From Pelolinea sp. (GTDB lineage: Bacteria; Chloroflexota; Anaerolineae; Anaerolineales; Anaerolineaceae), in NCBI GenBank assembly GCA_012797975.1, contig JAAZOD010000030.1, positions 62,001 through 126,000 on the forward strand: a stretch of 64,000 nucleotides of DNA. Reading direction: 5' to 3'. How positions within the stretch are numbered: position 1 is the first letter of the stretch; each line of letters opens with the position of its first letter. The notes below the pieces were generated by a model. That model saw only the letters and a program-made list of their open reading frames with translations. It did no database searches and was not told the origin of the DNA. Below are positions 54,419 through 62,097 of this stretch, piece by piece. The translations under genes were made by a program, and so were the position numbers.

Positions 54419-54457
54419 GTGAAGGGAGCAGATCCCTAAGGATCTGCTTCCCTTCAC
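54419..54457 (+). promoter_or_regulatory. Long intercistronic hairpin inside the PTS operon
   Basis: Left arm GTGAAGGGAGCAGATCC, loop CTAA, right arm GGATCTGCTTCCCTTCAC: 17 base pairs with a one-base bulge. No T-run follows, so it is not a simple terminator. It separates the two membrane-subunit genes from the soluble IIB and IIA genes, suggesting differential mRNA stability or processing. Confidence 0.8.
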
Positions 54458-54510
54458 CGCACACAACATAATTATAATTGAAATAAGGAAAATAAAGAGG
54501 TTCCGAAACC

Positions 54511-54891
54511 ATGGCAGAAAACAAATACCGAAAGATTAAAATCAAGGCTGGCCCTAAAGGTTGGGGTGGACCACTCGTTATTGAACCTACCGAAAGTCGC
54601 AATTTGATCTATTCCGTAACCGGCGGTGGTATTCATCCCCTGGCGGCAAAGATTGCCGAATTAACAGGCGGAACACCTTTTGATGGTTTTAAGTCAAGAG
54701 CTCCCTTCGAACAAATTGCAGTTTGCGTAATTGACTGCGGTGGCACAGCCCGCGTGGGCGTTTATCCAATGAAAAAAGTGCCGACCGTGGATATTTATCC
54801 AACGACCCCTTCAGGTCCCTTATTCCGATTTATCACCGAAGATGTTTTTGTTTCCGGCGTGAGGATCGAAGACCTGGAAGTGATCGAGTAA
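54511..54891 (+). CDS. PTS glucitol-type IIB component, separate gene (N-terminal half of SrlE)
   Basis: 126-residue soluble phosphocarrier equal to the N-terminal domain of SrlE: KIKAGPKGWGGPLVIEPTES at the start, FDGFKSRAPFEQ and CVIDCGGTARVGVYPMKK with the phosphorylated cysteine in IDCGG (about 75). E. coli has a second cysteine where this protein has Val (LRCG against ARVG). It takes phosphate from IIA and passes it to the sugar during transport. It follows the hairpin by 53 bases and precedes IIA. Confidence 0.9.
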   Translation: MAENKYRKIKIKAGPKGWGGPLVIEPTESRNLIYSVTGGGIHPLAAKIAELTGGTPFDGFKSRAPFEQIAVCVIDCGGTARVGVYPMKKVPTVDIYPTTPSGPLFRFITEDVFVSGVRIEDLEVIE

Positions 54892-54977
54892 TCTGCAAAG
54901 GTTCATTAACATAATCCGGAAATAACTTCTGTGAAAAAAACATGGAGGTTTGTTTTCGATTTTAAAAGGATCGGACC

Positions 54978-55343
54978 ATGATCAAATATCAGGGAAAGAT
55001 TATCTCGATCGGTCCATTGGTGGATGAGTTCAAACAGGCAGGCATTCTGGTCTTTTTTGGAAAGAATGCCCCTGAAGAATTGGTGGAGTTTTCCATTATC
55101 CATGATGCCAGTGAATTGATCGAGCCGCTTGGCGTTGGTGATACGGTTTTTCTCGGCGAAGAACCCTACAAGATTCTCTCGATTGGGGATGTTGCCAATA
55201 CGAATTTGGCAAACCTCGGTCATTTAATATTGAAGTTCAGCGGTGAAACTGAAGCACGTCTTCCCGGAGATGTGAATGTTGAGTCAAGGCCAGTTCCTGA
55301 ATTAAAGATAGGGCTTGAGTTCAAGATTGTTAAAAATGAATAA
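54978..55343 (+). CDS. srlB: PTS glucitol/sorbitol-type IIA component (SrlB-like)
   Basis: 121-residue phosphocarrier of the Gut IIA family. The active-site histidine lies in NLGHLILKF (about 82), and PGDVNVESRPVPEL near the end is family-typical. It receives phosphate from HPr and donates it to the separate IIB. AAAAGGATCGG lies ahead of the ATG. It is the last PTS gene, and the oxidoreductase follows 20 bases later, in line with a single operon. Confidence 0.9.
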   Translation: MIKYQGKIISIGPLVDEFKQAGILVFFGKNAPEELVEFSIIHDASELIEPLGVGDTVFLGEEPYKILSIGDVANTNLANLGHLILKFSGETEARLPGDVNVESRPVPELKIGLEFKIVKNE

Positions 55344-55363
55344 GATCAATTGGAGGATGTAGA

Positions 55364-56668
55364 ATGTCCTTTAAACAAAAGTTGGAACAGTTTGAAAAGG
55401 AGAATAAAAGGCCTCTGCGCATTGGGTTGCTCGGTGCGGGACAAATGGGAACCGGTTTGATCAGCCAGATCGAAAAAATGCATGGCATGAAAGTGGTTGC
55501 GGTTGCCGATGTACGAAAGGATCGTGCCTATGATGCGTATCAAGAAGCTAGCGTTGAAAAAAACCTGATTGTAAAAAATGATGAAAATCCGGAAAAAGCT
55601 GCCCGTGAAATTGAGAGCGGAAAGCGCATTGCCTGCCACAGCGCGGAGATGATCACGGCGATCCCTACCCTGGATATCGTGGTCGAATCGACCGGTATCC
55701 CGGAGGTGGGTGCAAAATTTTGTCAGGACGCAATTCTCGCAAGAAAATCGGTTGTGAATATGAATGTGGAAACCGATGTCGTCATTGGATATCAGCTGAC
55801 AAAAATGGCCGAAGCGGCAGGTGTGGTTTATACTCTCATTGCAGGCGATGAGCCCGGTTCAGTGAAGGAGTTGTATGATTTCGCAGATACCCTGGGCTTT
55901 GAGATCGTATGCATCGGAAAGGGAAAGAACAACCCGCTGCATCCGCAGGCCAATCCCGATACCTGTGCGAGTTCAGCCAAAGCGCAGAACATGAACCCCA
56001 AGATGCTGGCTGCCTTTGAAGATGGAACAAAAACCATGGCAGAGATGACCGCCATGGCAAATGGCACCGGTTACCAGCCGGAGGTTCGTGGCGCCCATGG
56101 ACCAGCCGTAGAGGTCCATGAACTGCCAAAAGTGTTTTGTCCGAAAGAGGATGGTGGCATCCTTTCAACGCGTCGTGCGGTGGATTATGCGATGGGAAAG
56201 ATCGCCCCCGGTGTCTTCGTGGTCATCACAACCGACCAACCCAAGATCATCGCCGATCTTAAATATTTGCATGTCAATAACTATGGAAAATATTGGGCTC
56301 TCTACCGACCCTACCACATGGCGAACCTTGAAGCGCCGATTTCGATCTTGCGGGCGTTTTTCTATCATGAAGAGACGCTGGCCACCCATCAGGCACCGGT
56401 CGCTGAAACCATCACCATGGCAAAACGCGATCTGAAGGCTGGCGAAAAGATCGATTATCTGGGCGGATACACCGTTTATGGTAACATTGAAAAGGCAGCG
56501 ATTGCCCGAAAAGAAGGATTGGTCCCGCTGGGTCTGGTGGTTGGTGCAACGGTCACAAAGGGTATTAAACAAGGTGAAGCCATCCGCTGCTCAGAACTGG
56601 AGCTGAACCAGGAACAAACCATCTATCACTTAAGATGGCTGCAGGATCAAAGTCTGGGATATATCTAG
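55364..56668 (+). CDS. DRL-type (DXR-like) NAD(P)-dependent oxidoreductase with SAF domain
   Basis: 434-residue oxidoreductase of the homoserine-dehydrogenase-like, SAF-containing family that includes Brucella DRL, an alternative DXP reductoisomerase. The Rossmann motif is GLLGAGQMGTG (about 21-32). The catalytic region has ESTGIPEVGAKF, GDEPGSVKELYDFADTLGFEIVCIGKGKNNPL (about 162-194) and EVRGAHGP. The C-terminal SAF domain begins at KRDLKAGEKIDYLGGYTVYG (about 347). In this operon it more likely acts on a PTS-imported polyol phosphate or the ketose phosphate derived from it than in isoprenoid synthesis. Start ATG preceded by GGAGG. Confidence 0.82.
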   Translation: MSFKQKLEQFEKENKRPLRIGLLGAGQMGTGLISQIEKMHGMKVVAVADVRKDRAYDAYQEASVEKNLIVKNDENPEKAAREIESGKRIACHSAEMITAIPTLDIVVESTGIPEVGAKFCQDAILARKSVVNMNVETDVVIGYQLTKMAEAAGVVYTLIAGDEPGSVKELYDFADTLGFEIVCIGKGKNNPLHPQANPDTCASSAKAQNMNPKMLAAFEDGTKTMAEMTAMANGTGYQPEVRGAHGPAVEVHELPKVFCPKEDGGILSTRRAVDYAMGKIAPGVFVVITTDQPKIIADLKYLHVNNYGKYWALYRPYHMANLEAPISILRAFFYHEETLATHQAPVAETITMAKRDLKAGEKIDYLGGYTVYGNIEKAAIARKEGLVPLGLVVGATVTKGIKQGEAIRCSELELNQEQTIYHLRWLQDQSLGYI

Positions 56669-56689
56669 ATCGAAATTTGTTGAGTGATT

Positions 56690-57313
56690 ATGCTAAAACG
56701 ATTCCAAGACCTGACCTGGAAGGTCGTAAATTTAGTTAATCCGCCAACGAAAACGCAAAGGATCACACGCAATGCGGTTGTATCGCGTGTGATCCTGAAG
56801 AATTTTATGGAATCCGTGATCCGCATGGATCTAAAAGGATTCTTTGCCGGTTCATTGGGAGAGGTTTCGGTTCGGACCAGTGGGGGGAGATTTCTCATCA
56901 CACCCGGCGATAGCCCTGTCTGCTTGCTTGCTGAAGATTCCATCTGCACTGCCGCTATCGAGAAAGAACAGGAAGTTGGAAATGAAGGTTTTCCCCATCA
57001 TCTGCCCTGGCATCGCTTGATCTATAAGAATACTCAGGCAAAAGCTGCCATGCTCTGCCAGCCGGCGTATGCAACCCTTCTGGCCAATCAGCTTCAAAAG
57101 CCAAAGAACGATATATTCCTGGAAGCGAATTCCCTGGTCGATCAGGTGCAGGTCGCTTTGAAAGAGGATGTTGAGAAAATCGAAATGGGGGATGAAGGAA
57201 TTCTTTTTATAAGGAATGTTGGGATCTTGCTGTGGGGCGCATCGTTGAGTGAGTTGTTAAACCGAGCTGAAATATTGGAACGGCTCAGCTTGCTTTCGAT
57301 GGCGGGCAAGTAG
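56690..57313 (+). CDS. Class II aldolase/adducin-like protein lacking metal ligands
   Basis: 207-residue protein with the fold pattern of fuculose/ribulose-phosphate aldolases: FAGSLGEVSVRTSGGRFLITPGDS (about 45-68), HHLPWHRLIYKNTQAKAAML (about 102-122) and a hydrophobic SLSELLNRAEILERL tail. The metal-binding HxH of active enzymes reads CQPAYA, the NHG motif reads NVG, and the catalytic glutamate position is also not conserved. It is thus probably not a classical zinc aldolase. GTG at 56684 is an alternative start. It ends the PTS operon, 21 bases after the oxidoreductase. Confidence 0.75.
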   Translation: MLKRFQDLTWKVVNLVNPPTKTQRITRNAVVSRVILKNFMESVIRMDLKGFFAGSLGEVSVRTSGGRFLITPGDSPVCLLAEDSICTAAIEKEQEVGNEGFPHHLPWHRLIYKNTQAKAAMLCQPAYATLLANQLQKPKNDIFLEANSLVDQVQVALKEDVEKIEMGDEGILFIRNVGILLWGASLSELLNRAEILERLSLLSMAGK

Positions 57314-57436
57314 CGCTGTTTCTACGGGGGTGTTTTTAAAGAAGCAAATGGGGGAAGGGTGGCCGGAAAGGCCGCGTGTTCCATGCAACACACAGTACAA
57401 TTACAAAGCAGGAACCTATCACGGAAAGGTATTTTC

Positions 57437-58117
57437 ATGTGTGGACGGCTTACGGTCGTATTGGATGCGGCGGCATATCAACTGGAATTTGATCTTCATA
57501 TGGACGAGTCCGTCAGACGGAATTGGAAGGCGCTCTATAATGTCGCACCCGGCCAACTGGTCCCGGTGGTGAAAGATCCCAATGGCCGTTCTCTGGAATT
57601 CATGCGGTGGGGCTTGATGCCCCTGTGGGCAAAGGATGAAAAAACCGGCATCCGCTTGATCAATGTTCGTGCTGAAACCATTCTGGAAAAAGCGACCTTT
57701 CGCAAATTAATGCAACAGGGGCAGCGCTGTTTGATCTTTGCGGATGGTTTTTATGAATGGCAGGCCGCGCTGCAAAAAGGAACTTCGCCAACCCCTTATT
57801 ATTTTCGCCTGAAAGATGGGAAACCGTTTGCGTTCGCCGGTTTGTGGGAAAATGGCTTTACCCCCGAAAAACAACCGCTCACCACCTGTGCCATCATCAC
57901 CTGCGCCCCCAATACCCTGATGAGCAGTGTCCATCACCGCATGCCGGTCATCTTGAATGCCAGCATGGCTTGGGAATGGCTCGCTCCGAAACCGGGTGTG
58001 CAATTGGCTCCGCTTTTGAAACCATATCCTGGCGAGGAAATGGTGGCTTATCCGGTCAGTTCCATGGTGAACAGCACTGCCGTGAACGAACCGGGATGTA
58101 TTCAACCGGCAGAATAG
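57437..58117 (+). CDS. SRAP domain protein (YedK/HMCES family)
   Basis: 226-residue protein that covalently traps abasic sites in single-stranded DNA via its N-terminal cysteine. The start chosen, ATG at 57437, gives MCGRL with the catalytic Cys2 and has AAAGG seven bases ahead; a longer frame from 57359 would bury it. Other marks are NVRAET (about 78), DGFYEW with the catalytic glutamate (about 104) and HHRMPVIL (about 162). All active-site residues are in place. It follows the aldolase-like gene by 123 bases and is probably an unrelated unit. Confidence 0.93.
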   Translation: MCGRLTVVLDAAAYQLEFDLHMDESVRRNWKALYNVAPGQLVPVVKDPNGRSLEFMRWGLMPLWAKDEKTGIRLINVRAETILEKATFRKLMQQGQRCLIFADGFYEWQAALQKGTSPTPYYFRLKDGKPFAFAGLWENGFTPEKQPLTTCAIITCAPNTLMSSVHHRMPVILNASMAWEWLAPKPGVQLAPLLKPYPGEEMVAYPVSSMVNSTAVNEPGCIQPAE

Positions 58118-58139
58118 GGGAAATATCTTCTGGAATTCC

Positions 58140-58168
58140 TTGACAGTTTGATCATGAATTGATATATT
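58140..58168 (+). promoter_or_regulatory. Promoter of the arsR-arsM operon
   Basis: TTGACA (58140-58145) and TATATT (58163-58168) with a 17-base spacer. The probable start of transcription is only about 15 bases from the arsR start codon, and no ribosome-binding site is seen in between. Confidence 0.8.
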
Positions 58169-58185
58169 TATATATAGAAATATAT
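58162..58185. promoter_or_regulatory. ArsR operator inverted repeat
   Basis: Two 12-base arms, ATATATTTATAT and ATAGAAATATAT, are inverted repeats matching in 11 of 12 positions. The site overlaps the -10 hexamer, as expected for ArsR autorepression. Confidence 0.7.
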
Positions 58186-58189
58186 CTAT

Positions 58190-58474
58190 ATGAAAAGAAC
58201 TTTTGATTGTGTGGAATTTTGTAAGGCATTAAGTGATCCGACCCGCCAGCAAATCTTGGAAATGCTGTTGGAGAAGGAAATGAGCGTGAATGAGATCGTC
58301 GCTGCTTTTTCTGTTTCTCAACCGACCATTTCCCACCATTTGGAATTGCTGTATCAGGCAGGGTTGGTTCTGCGAAGAAAAGATGGGAAACAAATTCTGT
58401 ACCGAACGGATGATCAACAGGTATATTTCTGTTGTGGTAAATTGATCGCAAAATTTTCACCAGCCGACAAGTGA
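58190..58474 (+). CDS. arsR: ArsR/SmtB family metalloid-responsive repressor
   Basis: 94-residue winged-helix repressor: CKALSDPTRQQILEMLLEKEMSVNEIVAAFSVSQPTISHHLELLYQAGLVLRRKDGKQILYR. The recognition helix is SQPTISHHLELL (about 42-53). The usual alpha3 ELCVCDL-type metal motif is not conserved, but the C-terminus has YFCCGKLIAKF with two adjacent cysteines (about 82-83) that could bind arsenite. It is followed 17 bases later by arsM. Confidence 0.9.
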   Translation: MKRTFDCVEFCKALSDPTRQQILEMLLEKEMSVNEIVAAFSVSQPTISHHLELLYQAGLVLRRKDGKQILYRTDDQQVYFCCGKLIAKFSPADK

Positions 58475-58490
58475 ATACAAGGAGGAAGAA

Positions 58491-59348
58491 GTGGATACAA
58501 ACAATGTCGCTGAAGTCAGGGATGTGGTTCGCAAGCATTACGGAGATCTGGCAGAGCAGGTGGATGAGAAGAACAAACGATCCACAGAATGCAGTTGTGG
58601 CTGCGGATGTGGCGGTGATTCTAAAAAGCAAAAGGATGACTCCAATTTTTCGTTGGAGGCCAACGAATATTCACCGGAGGCAGTGGCAGATCTGCCGGAT
58701 AGCGTGAAAGACATTTCGCTGGGATGCGGAAATCCGACCGCCATTGCAGAATTGAAACCTGGAGAAGTGGTGCTGGATCTCGGTTCGGGCGGAGGTATTG
58801 ATTGCTTTCTGGCTGCCAAACAGGTGGGCGATACCGGACATGTGATCGGACTTGATATGACCACGAAGATGATTGACCTGGCTCGCAGCAATGCGAGGAA
58901 GCGAGGGATACGAAATGTCGAATTCCAGTATGGATATATTGAAGATATCCCCTTGCCCGATGAAAGTGTGGATAGTGTTATTTCCAATTGCGTGATAAAC
59001 CTTTCTGCCGATAAAGATGCCGTATTTCGTGAGACATATCGTGTGCTGAAAAAGGGTGGACGGCTGAATGTCTCCGATATTGTTACGCAAGGGAAATTAC
59101 CGCATTTTATAAAAACCGAAGCCGAAGCATGGGCGGGTTGCATGGCGGGAGCGTTGGAAGAAGAGGATTATATTTCGCGTATGCGCGCTGCCGGATTTAT
59201 TGAAATCGAGGTTCTGAAACGCGCTTTTTATCCGATGAGTGAAGTGGAAGGAATGGAAGCGCATAGAAAAGAAATGGACGAATTGGGGTTGAACGAGCAG
59301 GACCTCAATACCATGATTGCCAGCGTGACCATTCGGGCACGAAAATAG
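58491..59348 (+). CDS. arsM: Arsenite S-adenosylmethionine methyltransferase ArsM
   Basis: 285-residue enzyme that methylates As(III) with SAM, forming less toxic or volatile species. It has the SAM-binding motif VLDLGSGGGIDCFLAAKQVG (about 93-112), a cysteine-rich N-terminal CSCGCGCGG (about 34-42), SLGCGNPTAIAEL (about 75), the conserved arsenite-ligand cysteine in SNCVINLS (about 164) and another in WAGCMAGALEEE (about 213). GTG start with GGAGG five bases ahead. No arsenite efflux pump or arsenate reductase is present beside it, so methylation is the only detoxification step visible here. Confidence 0.93.
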   Translation: MDTNNVAEVRDVVRKHYGDLAEQVDEKNKRSTECSCGCGCGGDSKKQKDDSNFSLEANEYSPEAVADLPDSVKDISLGCGNPTAIAELKPGEVVLDLGSGGGIDCFLAAKQVGDTGHVIGLDMTTKMIDLARSNARKRGIRNVEFQYGYIEDIPLPDESVDSVISNCVINLSADKDAVFRETYRVLKKGGRLNVSDIVTQGKLPHFIKTEAEAWAGCMAGALEEEDYISRMRAAGFIEIEVLKRAFYPMSEVEGMEAHRKEMDELGLNEQDLNTMIASVTIRARK

Positions 59349-59382
59349 GGCGATATCGAAGTAAGAATAGTGTTTTCGTTCT

Positions 59383-59420
59383 AACTCTTCCTTTTGAAAA
59401 AAAGGAAGAGTTATTTGTTT
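59383..59420. terminator. Bidirectional terminator between arsM and the CAP-LysM gene
   Basis: Stem AACTCTTCCTTTT / AAAAGGAAGAGTT with a four-base loop, followed by ATTTGTTTATTTT on the plus strand. The end of the convergent gene overlaps it. Confidence 0.85.
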
Positions 59421-60391
59421 ATTTTCTTGATGGAAAGTTTCACCAGCATTGCCAGCAGTCCGATCACGGAAATGAGCACGATGGCGTAGCCGGCGATGGT
59501 TTGGGTGGGAATGGAAGGAATATTGGCGGAGGGGGTGTTTGTGACTGCTTGCGTCGTGGGGGTGGGGAAGTCGCTTACGGTAGGGACAATGGTGGGGGTC
59601 TGGGTAGGCGCACTGGTGGGGGTGACGGTGGCGGTGGGGATGGGGGTCGGCTTGCTTCCTGCCGGGAAGATCATTAATGGATCGTTATTGTAAATGGAGT
59701 CGGAGGTCAGATTGTTCAATTGCTTGATGGCATCGATCTTGGTCCCGTAGGCGGTGGCTATGGCCCACAACGATTGACCGTTTTGAACGATATGAACCAC
59801 GCTGCCATCTGCTTGAGGCGTGGCGGTGACGACCGGAACGATGATCTGGGAAACCGCGTTCGTGGCGGTGGGGGCTCCGGGTATGGCGGTCGCTGAACTG
59901 CTGGTGGGGGAATACGATCCACCGCTGGAATAGCAGGCATGCAGAACATAGTAGTACCAGCCGTTGCCGGCAGTGGCAACACCTGCACCCACATCGGTAT
60001 AGGCAGCGTAGGTGGCAGGCAGGCGGTGATCCGGGTCATCCCAGTAGCCATAAATTTCGTTGATATCCGCTTCACCATAGCTCATGGCAAAGTTCTCCGT
60101 GCAATGCACGGTGCCGCCATTCCCGTATCCGTACGCTGAAATTCTGCCTGAAGCGTTTCCGATATGGGTGTGCAATCCCTGCGCAGCCATGGCGTAGGCA
60201 GTGTCATAAGCAGTGACATCCAGGATCGGATTTTCGACCAGGGGGGTGTTTCCCGCGGCGGCGCGCCAGCCTTGGATCAGGGCAATCAGGTCCGCCGCTG
60301 TGGCCCCGCTTGCAGAAAAGACGTCTGCGGCAGGCATCCATAACAGGCCAAAGGTCAGGCAAAGGACTATCCAACGGAATATTTTCTTCAT
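59411..60391 (-). CDS. Secreted CAP domain protein with LysM and C-terminal membrane anchor
   Basis: 326-residue exported protein. It has a signal peptide (about 1-27), a CAP/SCP-like domain (about 30-165; HCTENFAMSYGEADI and YYYVLHACYSSGG), a spacer, a LysM repeat (about 203-246; VVHIVQNGQSLWAIATAYG to NDPLMIFP) that binds peptidoglycan, a Thr/Pro/Val-rich stalk (about 250-300), and a C-terminal membrane helix (about 302-322) followed by a basic tail (KKINK). This predicts a stalked protein held at the cytoplasmic membrane and cell wall. Function of bacterial CAP domains is not well known. Confidence 0.85.
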   Translation of the reverse strand: MKKIFRWIVLCLTFGLLWMPAADVFSASGATAADLIALIQGWRAAAGNTPLVENPILDVTAYDTAYAMAAQGLHTHIGNASGRISAYGYGNGGTVHCTENFAMSYGEADINEIYGYWDDPDHRLPATYAAYTDVGAGVATAGNGWYYYVLHACYSSGGSYSPTSSSATAIPGAPTATNAVSQIIVPVVTATPQADGSVVHIVQNGQSLWAIATAYGTKIDAIKQLNNLTSDSIYNNDPLMIFPAGSKPTPIPTATVTPTSAPTQTPTIVPTVSDFPTPTTQAVTNTPSANIPSIPTQTIAGYAIVLISVIGLLAMLVKLSIKKINK

Positions 60392-60502
60392 AGGATTTTC
60401 AAGTCTAACATGGTTTTACGAAAAAAGAGGGCATTCACAAGGGATGTAAAAACCAGAGGAATGCGAAGTATATTGGTTTCGATCAAACAATTTTACAGCA
60501 AC

Positions 60503-62086
60503 CTATTTTCCTTTTTTTAATTCCTTGATAACTTGATCGGCTGCCATTTTCCCGGTAAGAATGGCAATAGGGAAACCAGATGGACTGAATGTCCACTGAC
60601 CGGCTTGTACCACTCCAGGTAGTGGGTTTTTAATGGAATTTGCCACTTTTGGTAAGCGGCTTTCGGCGGGGATGGGCTTATTCGTGAATGACCATCCTGT
60701 AATGGCGCCATCCAGGGTACCTGCGATGTGCTGCATGGTGAGTGGGGTGGAGGAAAATTGATCGATCACAGCTGATTGAAGACCGGGGAAGATAGAATTA
60801 TTGAGTGTTTGCAATATACATTGTTGGCTGAATGTTTTGAATTCCTCATACCAACCTTGCTCACGAATATAACGGGTTAACTGGTAATCAAAGAGCAAAC
60901 TGATGATCAATCCAGTTTTACCAGCAGGAGCCAGGGTGCTATCGCGCAGTACGGGGATCGATATTTCATATGTAGATAGACCATAAAACTTCTTAAGCCA
61001 GACTTTTATCTCCCTGCGGGTCGTTCCCCATGGAAGCGGACCAGCCTGGGTCTGCCCTGTTCGCTGGGGAGTATAGAAGAAATGTGCACTGGCTTTTTGA
61101 GCGAAGTAATCCGGGTTGAGATCGACAGCTAAAAAGAAGGTAAAAATGGAGTCGCATCCAGTTTTATCTTCCAGAACAGCTTTTCTGGCCAAGAAAGTCC
61201 GCTTGACTTTTTTATCTTGAAGTGTATTGGGATCGATCATCTGATAGAGGGTCTTCAGGTCGGCCGCCCATATCAGATGGTGATAGAAAACTTCTTCTCC
61301 GCTTGCAGTAGTTACGAAGTGTTTTTGAGGTTCAACCGCTGCGATCGGAGTATTGGTGCGTATTTCACCGCCATGATCAAGAATAAAAGTTTTCAATTTC
61401 TGGACTAACGTCGCAGTTCCCCCAAGTGGATAATAATAATCAAGGTAGAGTTTAAGGTAACTGAGTGAAAAAAAGGTTGGAGTTGCCTGGAAAAAATGTT
61501 GCGTGATGATATCCACCAAGCTCTGGTCCTGTGTGTAGCGCTTGAGAAACTCCACTACTGGTACATTTAGGGTAGCGATCTTGGGGCTGGTTACGATATA
61601 TTTGAACATCCAGGGAAAAACCACCTTCATAAAATAATCGCGATCTTCTTTCACATCCATGAACATTGGGTTATCGATCCCATATTGAACATCCATATAG
61701 TGCATGATTTTCTTTATCTCGGCTGTGATGGCGTCAATTGCCAGTGTGTCATACGGGTAAAAACTGCACAACAGATCGCGATAATCATTTACGCTATCGA
61801 TCGTTTTAAGATGAATGACCCTATCCTCAATTCCGATCGTCACCTGGTTCTTTACCAATTCCATCTTGATGCCAAGTTTTTTTAACATGGGTAGGAAAAT
61901 GCCTGAATTTTCGAACGCACGGATGCCGCCGTCATAAAAAAATCCATTGCGTTCAAATGTGCGCACCAAACCACCCAGGATGCCTTCTTTCTCACAAAGC
62001 AGAGTTTTCACACCACTTTTCGAAAGGTATGCCGATGCCGTCAATCCGGCCATTCCTCCTCCGACCACGAGTGCATCATATTTCAT
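60503..62086 (-). CDS. FAD-dependent CrtI/amine-oxidase-like oxidoreductase
   Basis: 527-residue flavoprotein of the phytoene-desaturase/carotene-isomerase and monoamine-oxidase clan. The dinucleotide-binding start ALVVGGGMAGLTASAYLSKSG, then the CEKEGILGGLVRTFERNGFFYDGG motif (about 32-55), and a C-terminal FAD contact near GVVQAGQWTFSPSGFP (about 490-507) are clear. Substrate unknown; carotenoid genes are not present nearby. It is the last gene in a minus-strand operon with an NTF2-like and an SDR gene, separated by 11-12 bases. Confidence 0.85.
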   Translation of the reverse strand: MKYDALVVGGGMAGLTASAYLSKSGVKTLLCEKEGILGGLVRTFERNGFFYDGGIRAFENSGIFLPMLKKLGIKMELVKNQVTIGIEDRVIHLKTIDSVNDYRDLLCSFYPYDTLAIDAITAEIKKIMHYMDVQYGIDNPMFMDVKEDRDYFMKVVFPWMFKYIVTSPKIATLNVPVVEFLKRYTQDQSLVDIITQHFFQATPTFFSLSYLKLYLDYYYPLGGTATLVQKLKTFILDHGGEIRTNTPIAAVEPQKHFVTTASGEEVFYHHLIWAADLKTLYQMIDPNTLQDKKVKRTFLARKAVLEDKTGCDSIFTFFLAVDLNPDYFAQKASAHFFYTPQRTGQTQAGPLPWGTTRREIKVWLKKFYGLSTYEISIPVLRDSTLAPAGKTGLIISLLFDYQLTRYIREQGWYEEFKTFSQQCILQTLNNSIFPGLQSAVIDQFSSTPLTMQHIAGTLDGAITGWSFTNKPIPAESRLPKVANSIKNPLPGVVQAGQWTFSPSGFPIAILTGKMAADQVIKELKKGK

Positions 62087-62097
62087 GGAGACTCCTT

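Noticed and set aside
57359-57436. Upstream extension of the SRAP gene
   Set aside because: It would bury the catalytic Cys2; the internal start with AAAGG is clearly correct.
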